A stretch of 64,000 nt of DNA from Hyphomicrobiaceae bacterium (GTDB lineage: Bacteria > Pseudomonadota > Alphaproteobacteria > Rhizobiales > Hyphomicrobiaceae): positions 496,001 through 560,000 of the forward strand of contig JALHMB010000003.1 in the NCBI GenBank assembly GCA_022844275.1, read 5' to 3'. Shown piece by piece: positions 57,249-64,000 of the stretch. Below the pieces are notes generated by a model that was given only the letters and a program-made list of their open reading frames with translations, had not been told where the DNA came from and ran no database searches. Position 1 is the stretch's first letter. The number at the start of each line of letters is the position of its first letter. Both the position numbers and the translations under genes were made by a program.

Positions 57249-58148
57249 ATGGCCGACGCCCACGCCAAGCATCATGACTATCACCTGCTCAATCCGAGCC
57301 CCTGGCCGATCGTCGGCTCAGTCTCCGCGTTCGTGCTGGCCGTCGGCGCCATCGTTTGGATGAAGTCCGCGGCCGGCGGCGTGTTTGGCCTCCAGGGCCC
57401 CTGGCTCTTCGGCCTTGGCGTCATGGGCGTAATCTACACCATGTTCATGTGGTGGCGGGACGTGATCAAGGAGGCCCATGCCGGCGACCACACGCCGGTC
57501 GTGCGGATCCACCTCCGCTACGGCATGATCATGTTCATCGCGTCGGAGGTAATGTTTTTCGTCGCTTGGTTCTGGGCCTTCTTCGATGCTGCGCTGTTTC
57601 CGGCAGCCATTCATCCGCTCCAGAACAGCACCGAAGTGATCGGCATGGTCGATCGCAACGCGCTGACCGGTGGCGTTTGGCCGCCCAAGCCCTCGGAAAA
57701 TTTCCACTCGACCTTCGATCCCTGGGGCCTGCCTCTCGTCAACACGCTCATCCTGCTGCTCTCGGGCACGACCGTCACCTGGGCGCATCACGCACTGCTC
57801 GAGAACAATCGCAAGGGCCTCATCTGGGGCCTGACGCTGACCGTCATCCTCGGCATCTTCTTCACCGCGCTGCAGGCCTACGAGTACGGTCACGCTGCGT
57901 TCAACTTCCACGGCCACATCTACGGCGCGACGTTCTTCATGGCGACCGGCTTCCATGGCGCGCACGTGATCATCGGCACGATCTTCCTTGCCGTCTGTCT
58001 CGCCCGCGCGCTCAAGGGCCACTTCACACCCAAGCAGCACTTCGGCTTCGAAGCCGCGGCCTGGTACTGGCACTTCGTCGACGTGGTCTGGCTCTTCCTC
58101 TTCGCCTGCATCTACGTCTGGGCGGCAGGGGTGCCGGCCGCCCACTAG
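57249..58148 (+). CDS. coxC: Cytochrome c oxidase subunit III
   Basis: Seven-helix subunit of 299 residues. It has [20 protein letters not shown] at the N-terminus, [40 protein letters not shown] with the conserved Glu, and [20 protein letters not shown] near the C-terminus. All are standard. It is the last gene of the oxidase operon here; the DUF983 and surf1 genes that often follow are absent and an asparaginase-family gene comes next. Confidence 0.97.
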   Translation: MADAHAKHHDYHLLNPSPWPIVGSVSAFVLAVGAIVWMKSAAGGVFGLQGPWLFGLGVMGVIYTMFMWWRDVIKEAHAGDHTPVVRIHLRYGMIMFIASEVMFFVAWFWAFFDAALFPAAIHPLQNSTEVIGMVDRNALTGGVWPPKPSENFHSTFDPWGLPLVNTLILLLSGTTVTWAHHALLENNRKGLIWGLTLTVILGIFFTALQAYEYGHAAFNFHGHIYGATFFMATGFHGAHVIIGTIFLAVCLARALKGHFTPKQHFGFEAAAWYWHFVDVVWLFLFACIYVWAAGVPAAH

Positions 58149-58218
58149 GCGACGCCCTCAGGAGCTTGCCTCGAATTCGGGCTTGCCTCTTCACAGCCGG
58201 CGGCTGAACGTCAAAGAT

Positions 58219-58244
58219 CGGGGCGGACAGGAATGTCCGCCCCG
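58219..58244 (+). terminator. Strong hairpin at the end of the oxidase operon
   Basis: CGGGGCGGACA pairs with TGTCCGCCCCG (11 bp) around a GGAA loop of the stable GNRA type. There is no T run. It lies 70 nt after coxC and 39 nt before the asparaginase-family gene. Confidence 0.5.
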
Positions 58245-58283
58245 CATTCGTTCAACGAGCACATCGAGATCGAGGAAGACCCC

Positions 58284-59288
58284 ATGAGCGCGAAACCCAA
58301 GGTCGCCGTCATCGGCACGGGCGGCACGATCACGGCCATGAGCAGCCTCGGCCCGCTCGATCTCATCGAGTACGGCAATGCCGGCACCATGCTGGAAGCC
58401 GATCAGCTCGTCGCGCTCTACCCCGAGGTCAATGAGGTCGCCCAGGTCATCTCCATCCGCTTCAAGGCCGTGCCTTCGCCGGCCATCTACTTCCCCGAAT
58501 GGAAGGCCCTCGTTCTCGCTGCCGAGAGGGCTGTGGCCGATCATCCAGACCTCGCCGGCATCGTGATCCTGCACGGCACGGCGACGCTCGAGGAGACGGC
58601 CTATGCCCTCTCGCTCACGGCCAAGGTGAGCGTGCCGATCGTGGTCGTCGGCGCCCAGCGGCCTTCGAGCGCGCTGTCCTCGGACGCGGGCCTCAATCTC
58701 GTCAATGCCATCCGCACGGCCGCAAGCCACGAGGCGCGCGGCTTCGGGGCGCTTGTCCTGCTCAATGACGAGATCCAGGCTGCACGCGAGGTCACAAAGA
58801 CCTCGACCGGCCGCCTCCAGACTTTCCGCAGCCCGGACTTCGGCGCGCTCGGCCATGCCGATGGCGACCGCATTTCCTTTTATCGCCGCCCGCTGCGACG
58901 CGTCGGCCCCGATGCCGACTTCGACATCCGCACGCTCGATGCCCTGCCGCGCGTCGACATCGCCTACTCCTATACAGGCGACGACGGCACGGCGACCCGC
59001 GCCTTCGTGGCAGCCGGCGCAAAGGGCATCATCGCCGCCGCCTTCGCGCCCGGCATGCTCGTGCCGACTGAGTTCGCAGCATTGAAGGAGGCGGCTGCGG
59101 CCGGCGTTGTCGTGGTCCTCGCGACACGCGCTGGCTCGGGCCGCGCCTTTACCTCGAAGCCGGCGCGAGACGCGGGCTTCATCTCCGCCGACAACCTCAC
59201 GCCGCAGAAAGCCCGCATCCTGCTCGCGCTGGCGCTCACGCGCACGAGTGACCCAGCCCGCCTCCGCGAGATCTTCGCCACGTACTGA
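58284..59288 (+). CDS. Asparaginase-family amidohydrolase lacking the active-site Asp
   Basis: Cytosolic protein of 334 residues with the type I/II L-asparaginase fold. The first motif is VIGTGGTITAM with nucleophile Thr15 (counting to the GGT-IT block) and Tyr30 (IEYGN). The second motif reads LHGTATLEETAY (96-107): Ala100 stands where the Thr-Asp-Lys triad of asparaginases has Asp (HGTDT). Lys172 (EVTKTST) is kept. GAQRPSSALSSDAGLNL is also conserved. Without the Asp, true asparaginase activity is doubtful; it may act on another amide or lactam. ATG 58284 with GAGGA upstream. Confidence 0.85.
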   Translation: MSAKPKVAVIGTGGTITAMSSLGPLDLIEYGNAGTMLEADQLVALYPEVNEVAQVISIRFKAVPSPAIYFPEWKALVLAAERAVADHPDLAGIVILHGTATLEETAYALSLTAKVSVPIVVVGAQRPSSALSSDAGLNLVNAIRTAASHEARGFGALVLLNDEIQAAREVTKTSTGRLQTFRSPDFGALGHADGDRISFYRRPLRRVGPDADFDIRTLDALPRVDIAYSYTGDDGTATRAFVAAGAKGIIAAAFAPGMLVPTEFAALKEAAAAGVVVVLATRAGSGRAFTSKPARDAGFISADNLTPQKARILLALALTRTSDPARLREIFATY

Positions 59289-59300
59289 GCGGCGGCGAGC

Positions 59301-60626
59301 TTAGAACCCGACCCGCACCAGCCACAGCGTGATCGCCGGGAACATCACCAGGATGATCGTGCGCACCATGTCACTGAGCACAAACGGAACGACGCCGCGA
59401 TAGGTCTCGCTCAGCGGCACATCCTGCGCCATCGAGTTGATGATGAAGAGATTGAGACCGACGGGCGGCGTGATGAGACCGACCTCGACCACGATCAGAA
59501 CGAGAATGCCGAACCAGATGGCCGTCTCTTCCGGATTGAGACCGAAGTCGAGCGCCATGACCACCGGGAAGAACACCGGGATCGTCAGCAACATCATCGA
59601 GAGCGAATCCATGATGCAGCCGAGAATGATGTAGACGATCAGGATCAGCGTCAGGATCGTCAGCGGCGAGAGCCCGGATACCTGCGCCCAGTCGGCGGCG
59701 GCCTGCGGAAGCTGCGTCAGCGCGAGGAAGGTATTGAAGGCCGCGGCGCCGAGGATGATGAAATAGATCATCGCGGAGGCGACTGCGGTCTCGAGAATGC
59801 ACGTGGAGAAGGACGACCAGTCGAGCCGGCCGGTGAGGAGCGCATAGACGCCCGTCGCAACCGCGCCGACAGCGGCACCCTCCGTCGGCGTGAACCAGCC
59901 GACGTAGATGCCGCCGATCACCAGCGCGAAGATCAGTGCGACCGGCCACACGCCCTGTAGCGACACCCAGCGCTCGCTCATCGATTTGCGCGGCGCGAGT
60001 TCGCCTGCCGCACTCGGCGATACCCGTACGAAGATCGAGACCGTGATGACATAGCCGATCGCCGCGAGAATACCGGGGATCAGCGCCGCCATGAACATCT
60101 TGACGATGTTCTGCTCGGTGAGCACGGCATAGATCACGAGCACGATCGACGGGGGAATGAGAATGCCGAGTGTGCCGCCAGCCGCGAGCACACCAGTTGC
60201 CAGCGCTCCGGAGTAGCCGTTCTGGCGCAATGCCGGCAGCGCCACCTGGCCCATGGTCGCCGCGGTCGCGAGTGATGAGCCGCACACCGAGCCGAAACCC
60301 GCGCACGCACCAACTGCCGCCATGGCAAGGCCGCCGCGACGATGCCCGACCCAGTCGGCCGCAGCCGTAAAGAGTGACTGGGACAGCCCCGAGCGCGTCG
60401 CGAACTGCCCCATGAGGAGAAACAGCGGAATAATCGAGAGCGAGTGGCTCGAGAAGGTGTCGTAAGTGAGCGTCTTCAGTGCGGAAAGCGCCGGCACCAT
60501 CGAGCCAGTGACGATCCAGGTGCCGCAAAGGCCGGTCAGCAGCATGGCCGCGCCGATCGGCATGCGCAGGAACATCGCGCCGAGCGCTACGACAAACGCG
60601 GTTGCCGCCAGTGCCGCGCCGCTCAT
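59301..60626 (-). CDS. dctM: TRAP transporter large permease (DctM)
   Basis: Twelve-helix permease of 441 residues, the ion-coupled subunit of a TRAP importer. It has ALGAMFLRMPIGAAMLLTGL, GFGSVCGSSLATAATMGQVA, LGILIPPSIVLVIYA, WFTPTEGAAVGAVATGV, and the late block VGLITPPVGLNLFIIN. These are the standard DctM landmarks. It overlaps dctQ by 4 nt (ATGA). Genes run dctP-dctQ-dctM on the minus strand. Confidence 0.95.
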   Translation of the reverse strand: MSGAALAATAFVVALGAMFLRMPIGAAMLLTGLCGTWIVTGSMVPALSALKTLTYDTFSSHSLSIIPLFLLMGQFATRSGLSQSLFTAAADWVGHRRGGLAMAAVGACAGFGSVCGSSLATAATMGQVALPALRQNGYSGALATGVLAAGGTLGILIPPSIVLVIYAVLTEQNIVKMFMAALIPGILAAIGYVITVSIFVRVSPSAAGELAPRKSMSERWVSLQGVWPVALIFALVIGGIYVGWFTPTEGAAVGAVATGVYALLTGRLDWSSFSTCILETAVASAMIYFIILGAAAFNTFLALTQLPQAAADWAQVSGLSPLTILTLILIVYIILGCIMDSLSMMLLTIPVFFPVVMALDFGLNPEETAIWFGILVLIVVEVGLITPPVGLNLFIINSMAQDVPLSETYRGVVPFVLSDMVRTIILVMFPAITLWLVRVGF

Positions 60627-61180
60627 ATGTGCGCGCTCCCTTCCGTTCCCTTTGATCCGGCAATGGCCTCATTCAGGCTGCGCCAGACTGTGTAGAAACA
60701 CGTGAGCACGAAGACGAGCGCGGCAACCGAGCCCGCGGCATAGCCCCACCAGACCGGCATCTGGAGAATCATACTGGTCTCACCATAGGCGAGTTTATCG
60801 CGGAAGCCGAGCCAGAGCTGCCACGTGACGACTACGGCGATGATGCTCATCGCGATGTTGCCGATGACAGCCAGCGACGCCCAGAAGCGCATCGGCAGAT
60901 AGGGCGCCAGCATGTCCACGGTGATGTTGCCTTGGCGGAATTGGCACCAGGGCAGGAACGTGAAAATGGCAACTGCGCAACCCGCTTCGACGAGCTCGAA
61001 GTCGCCGGGTATGGGTCCAAGACCCATACGCGTGAAGGCGCGCCCGATAATCGATGCTACCGACATAACCGCCAGCGCCACGAGCACGATACCGCCCGCG
61101 ATCGCCATTGCGCGCGCTATGGCGCCGATGACACGCCCTACCGCCGCCTCAGCTGACGGAGCAATGCCTCGGCTGCTCAT
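60623..61180 (-). CDS. dctQ: TRAP transporter small permease (DctQ)
   Basis: Four-helix membrane protein of 185 residues. It has the family block FTFLPWCQFRQGNITVDML (usually L-x-x-R-G-x-I-x-V-D) and helices around AGGIVLVALAVMSVASIIG and VIGNIAMSIIAVVVTWQLWL. It associates with DctM. Translationally coupled to dctM and 41 nt behind dctP. Confidence 0.93.
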   Translation of the reverse strand: MSSRGIAPSAEAAVGRVIGAIARAMAIAGGIVLVALAVMSVASIIGRAFTRMGLGPIPGDFELVEAGCAVAIFTFLPWCQFRQGNITVDMLAPYLPMRFWASLAVIGNIAMSIIAVVVTWQLWLGFRDKLAYGETSMILQMPVWWGYAAGSVAALVFVLTCFYTVWRSLNEAIAGSKGTEGSAHI

Positions 61181-61221
61181 GTTCCTGCCCGCATGTCCTG
61201 CGCCCCCCGACGCTTCGTCGG

Positions 61222-62274
61222 TTACTCCGCGCCGCCGTACTTGGCGATCATGGCGCGGGCATCCTTCAGCATGTCGGCTGCGGGCAGGCCCTTCTCGGTC
61301 ATCTCCTTGACCCAGGCTTCCGCAATCGGCGCCGCTGCCGCCTTCCAGCGCGCGGTCTCGGCGGCATCGAGGACGATCATCTTGTTGCCGGCGGCCTTAG
61401 CCGCAGCAATGCCCGGCGCATCACCCTCGTCCATGACCCGGCCAACCCACTTCGAGGCCTCCATGCCGCTGTTGGCATCGATCACCTTCTTGATGTCAGC
61501 CGGCAGCCCGTCGTACTTCGCCTTGTTCATCGCGAACAGAAAAAAGCTCGTGTAGAGGCCGCGACTCCCAGTGAAGTTCGTGTGCGACTGCACGAGCTGG
61601 GCGACCTTCAAGGGCGTCGTCACTTCCCAGGGAATGACCGTGCCGTCGATCACGCCCTTCGAGAGGGCCTCGGGCATGGCCGGCACCGGCATGCCTACAG
61701 GCGTCGCACCAAGTGCCGCAATGAGCGCCGTCGCCTGCCGCGTCGGGCCACGCAGCTTGAGCCCCTTCATGTCCTCGAGTTTGGTGACGCCATTTCCCTT
61801 CACGTGCAGGAGTCCCGGCCCGTGCACGTGCACGGCGATGATGTGCACGCTCTCGAATTCCTTCTTGAGGTACTTCTGGTAGAAATCCCAGGCCGCCTGG
61901 CTCGTCGCTTCGCCGCTCGCCGGCATGAACGGCAGCTCGAAGACCTCCGAGCCCGGGAACCGACCGGGGGTGTACCCCGTCAGCGTCCACACGATGTCGA
62001 CGACACCGTCCCGTGCCTGATCGATCAGTGCCGGCGGTCGGCCGCCGAGTTGCATCGACGGATAGATCTCGACCTTCAGCTTGCCGCCTGCTTCCTTGCT
62101 GATCTTCTCGGCCCACGGCGTAATGAAATTCTTCGGCACGGGCGCAGGTGCCGGCAGGAAGTGGTGGATGCGGAGCGTCACGTCCTGCGCCGCCCCGATC
62201 ACCGGCCACGCCGACAGCGCCACTGCGAGCGTCAGCCCGGCCAATCCTAGCTGGTGTCCTAGTCGCAACTTCAT
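61222..62274 (-). CDS. dctP: TRAP transporter substrate-binding protein (DctP)
   Basis: Periplasmic receptor of 350 residues. The signal peptide ends near VIGAAQ. The mature part starts VTLRIHHFLPAPAPVPKNFI and includes KLKVEIYPSMQLGGRPPALI and GLKLRGPTRQATALIAALGA, the carboxylate-binding Arg motif (LRGPTRQ), so the ligand is an organic acid. SD GGAGGGAGG precedes the ATG. Malonate is suggested by the malonyl-CoA decarboxylase gene 1.1 kb away, but other acids fit equally. Confidence 0.93.
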   Translation of the reverse strand: MKLRLGHQLGLAGLTLAVALSAWPVIGAAQDVTLRIHHFLPAPAPVPKNFITPWAEKISKEAGGKLKVEIYPSMQLGGRPPALIDQARDGVVDIVWTLTGYTPGRFPGSEVFELPFMPASGEATSQAAWDFYQKYLKKEFESVHIIAVHVHGPGLLHVKGNGVTKLEDMKGLKLRGPTRQATALIAALGATPVGMPVPAMPEALSKGVIDGTVIPWEVTTPLKVAQLVQSHTNFTGSRGLYTSFFLFAMNKAKYDGLPADIKKVIDANSGMEASKWVGRVMDEGDAPGIAAAKAAGNKMIVLDAAETARWKAAAAPIAEAWVKEMTEKGLPAADMLKDARAMIAKYGGAE

Positions 62275-62418
62275 GCGTATCCTCCCTCCGTTGCCGGCCC
62301 TTCACGGGACAGGCCGTTCTTGGTCGCCAAACTATGCTGGGGCGCGCGCGCGGACAATCGCCGGCAGGCCACGCCGGCGAAAATCACGGTCCTAAAGTCG
62401 TGTTGCGCTGCGGTGCGA

Positions 62419-63216
62419 CTAGCCTATCCGCTCGGCATCGAGCTTATGAACGGTACCCGCAGTCTCCGGCTTCCATGCGGGATAGCGCTTGAGGATCAAC
62501 GGGTCGTGGCCCGGGATGACATTCTTGAGGCCCCCGGCCATCTTCTCCAGACGATCATAACTCCTGAGCGTCGCCTCGACATCGACGCTGATGAAGAACG
62601 GCTTCCGCTTCTCGATATTCTCGTAGAAGTGGACCACATCCGACGCGAGCATGACCGGCCCGTGGTCGGTCATCACGCGGATGGCCTGGATGCCCTTGCT
62701 GTGTCCCGGCATGTGGTGGACGGTCACCCCCGGCGCGACCTCACCGTCGCCGTCGTGGAACTGGACGCGTCCCGAGTACACACTTTTCACCATCTGACAG
62801 ACGTGATCGACGGTGAATGGCCCGCGCATGGCGTGATCACACATGCAGCGCCCCGTGGCATAGGCCATCTCGGCTTCCTGCAGATGAAAGCGCGCGTTCG
62901 GGAAGTGGTCGAGCGTACCGGCGTGATCGTAGTGGAGATGCGTCACGATGCAGGTATCGAGCTTCTCCGCGTCAATCCCGATGCGCTGCAGCGCCTCACG
63001 CGGCTCGAGGTCGATCTTGCGGCCGCGGGGGCCCGCCTCCTTGTGATCGAATCCGGTGTCGATCAGGATCGTGCGGTTCTTGTTACGCAGAACAAACACG
63101 AAATAGTCGATGGGCATGGGCGCCGCGTGATCGTCCGGATGGAGGAAGTTGTCGGCGCGCGTGCGGTTCGTCATGGCGCCATACTTCACGGCCAGGATCT
63201 CATAGGTCTCGGACAT
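62419..63216 (-). CDS. Metallo-beta-lactamase-fold hydrolase, AHL-lactonase-like
   Basis: Di-zinc hydrolase of 265 residues. Ligands are H93-x-H95-x-D97-H98 (THLHYDHAG), His171 (MPGHSKG), Asp193 (LASDVVH) and His237 (IPGHDP). The order and spacing are those of the N-acyl-homoserine lactonase (AiiA/AttM) group; the upstream block IDYFVFVLRNKNRTILIDTGF also fits. It may open an acyl-homoserine lactone or another lactone. The ATG at 63216 has GAGGAGG 7 nt upstream. It lies between the TRAP operon and the divergent malonyl-CoA decarboxylase. Confidence 0.9.
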   Translation of the reverse strand: MSETYEILAVKYGAMTNRTRADNFLHPDDHAAPMPIDYFVFVLRNKNRTILIDTGFDHKEAGPRGRKIDLEPREALQRIGIDAEKLDTCIVTHLHYDHAGTLDHFPNARFHLQEAEMAYATGRCMCDHAMRGPFTVDHVCQMVKSVYSGRVQFHDGDGEVAPGVTVHHMPGHSKGIQAIRVMTDHGPVMLASDVVHFYENIEKRKPFFISVDVEATLRSYDRLEKMAGGLKNVIPGHDPLILKRYPAWKPETAGTVHKLDAERIG

Positions 63217-63397
63217 CGCGGTTCCTCCTCGGGGGCATCGTCGGCTGCTGGTTTCTACTTGGCGCCACAATGGCGCGCCGGCGCCCGACCGTCGAGCAAA
63301 ACAGCCATGCAGGGTCATGGAACCGCAACCGTGCTTAGGGCATACTTGAGCCAAGCCCGATCCGGACGCGGATCTGAAATCAGCGAGGTAGCCCCGC

Positions 63398-64000
63398 GTG
63401 CCCGTCAATGTTTCGTTCTTGCAGGAGCTGCTCAGCACGGTCGCCGAGCAGGGCCGCCAGTATCTACCGCGCGCGCTCTTGGGTGATGGTCCGCATGAGG
63501 ACATCACCGCTCTTTCGGCAGCCCTCATGTCCGTTCGCGGCGAAGCCTCGGGCGTCGCCATCGCACGGCGCATTCTCGATGACTACCGCAAGCTCGACGC
63601 GGACGCCCGCCGCGCTTTCTTCCGCTACCTCGTGGAGCAGATCAAGCCCGACGAGCATCAGGTGGAGCGGGCCGCCGCGGCCTATGTTGCATCGCCCGGC
63701 GAGGCGACGCTCAAAGCGCTCCAGCACGCCGTCGAGAGCCCGCGGCAGGAATTCTTCCGCCGCCTGAACCTTGCGCCCGGCGCGACGGCCGAGATTGTCG
63801 CCATGCGCCGCGACCTCCTGCGCCTGCCGAAGTCGGAGCCCTCGCTCGCTTCCCTCGATGCCGACCTCATGCACCTCCTGCACTCGTGGTTCAACCGCGG
63901 CTTCCTGGTGCTGAAGCGCATCGACTGGCAGACGCCCGCGGCCATTCTCGAAAAGCTGATCCAGTACGAGGCCGTGCACGAGATCAAAGGCTTCGACGAC
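63398..64000 (+). CDS. Malonyl-CoA decarboxylase (5' part; 3' end outside window)
   Basis: First 201 residues of an enzyme that converts malonyl-CoA to acetyl-CoA and CO2. The start is a GTG at 63398 (GCGAGG about 11 nt upstream). The visible part is the helical N-terminal domain; its end HSWFNRGFLVLKRIDWQTPA and ILEKLIQYEAVHEIKGFDD is a strongly conserved junction to the catalytic GNAT-like domain, which is cut off. In rhizobia this gene (matA) pairs with malonyl-CoA synthetase (matB) for malonate use; matB may follow beyond the edge. Confidence 0.92.
   Translation, partial: MPVNVSFLQELLSTVAEQGRQYLPRALLGDGPHEDITALSAALMSVRGEASGVAIARRILDDYRKLDADARRAFFRYLVEQIKPDEHQVERAAAAYVASPGEATLKALQHAVESPRQEFFRRLNLAPGATAEIVAMRRDLLRLPKSEPSLASLDADLMHLLHSWFNRGFLVLKRIDWQTPAAILEKLIQYEAVHEIKGFDD

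Overview
The window is GC-rich chromosomal DNA from an alphaproteobacterium, most likely of the Hyphomicrobiales (rhizobial) type. The evidence is the gene content: an rpmH-rnpA-yidC-engB block next to an aa3 cytochrome oxidase operon (coxB-coxA-ctaB-small protein-ctaG-coxC), an intracellular PHA depolymerase and a phasin, a FixK-like Crp/Fnr regulator, a LpxQ-like outer-membrane barrel, a DD-carboxypeptidase with a C-terminal SPOR domain, and TRAP and Liv-type transporters. Species identity cannot be read from the sequence alone. One tRNA gene (Thr, GGT) is present. I saw no rRNA, CRISPR array, transposase, integrase or prophage.

Layout. 1-4570: GST (cut by the edge), methyltransferase, alpha/beta hydrolase, membrane-bound YdjM-type protein, TetR regulator. 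4827-8975: a three-gene minus-strand operon of molybdopterin oxidoreductase, FAD oxidoreductase and a pyridoxal-kinase-like protein. 9073-13460: LpxQ-like barrel, a FixK-like regulator divergent from an orphan OmpR-type response regulator, and an MsbA-type ABC exporter. 13789-19329: phasin, cell-wall enzymes (DD-carboxypeptidase, MltB-type transglycosylase) and a DHA2 efflux pump. 19527-24137: a ClpN-domain/coiled-coil protein, a SAF-domain dehydrogenase and a low-GC orphan proteasome-like Ntn hydrolase, with two copies of a hairpin-rich repeat. 24138-31528: uvrB, GST-like protein, PHA depolymerase, SDR, SMP-30 protein. 31876-36454: a complete Liv-type ABC importer with a permease-ATPase fusion. 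36856-42442: a small-protein/metallopeptidase cluster, acyltransferase, DUF454, a GFA fragment, tRNA-Thr, DoxX, CoA-transferase. 42675-48698: a proline-rich membrane protein, NTF2-like, RidA, malate dehydrogenase, M20 peptidase, EamA transporter, with several large palindromes. 48850-58148: ribosome/RNase P/membrane insertion/GTPase genes, then cytochrome oxidase. 58284-64000: asparaginase-like protein, TRAP transporter, metallo-beta-lactamase-fold lactonase, and the start of malonyl-CoA decarboxylase.

How genes fit together. Phasin and PHA depolymerase are unlinked, but their upstream regions share the word GCGCTGCACAA, and at the phasin gene it lies between a candidate -35 and -10, which suggests common control by a PhaR-type repressor. 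The cytochrome oxidase genes encode subunits II, I and III plus the heme O and copper assembly factors. The TRAP genes lie near malonyl-CoA decarboxylase, which is compatible with malonate uptake but unproven.

Most unusual items: the proteasome-like Ntn hydrolase (23062-23943); the ClpN protein with a 25-residue repeat carrying a conserved Trp (19527-21470); a perfect palindromic repeat translated in frame inside uvrB (24396-24444) with relatives between ridA and mdh; a twin palindrome that encodes the C-terminus of the EamA transporter (47536-47703); and an asparaginase-family protein with Ala in place of the active-site Asp.
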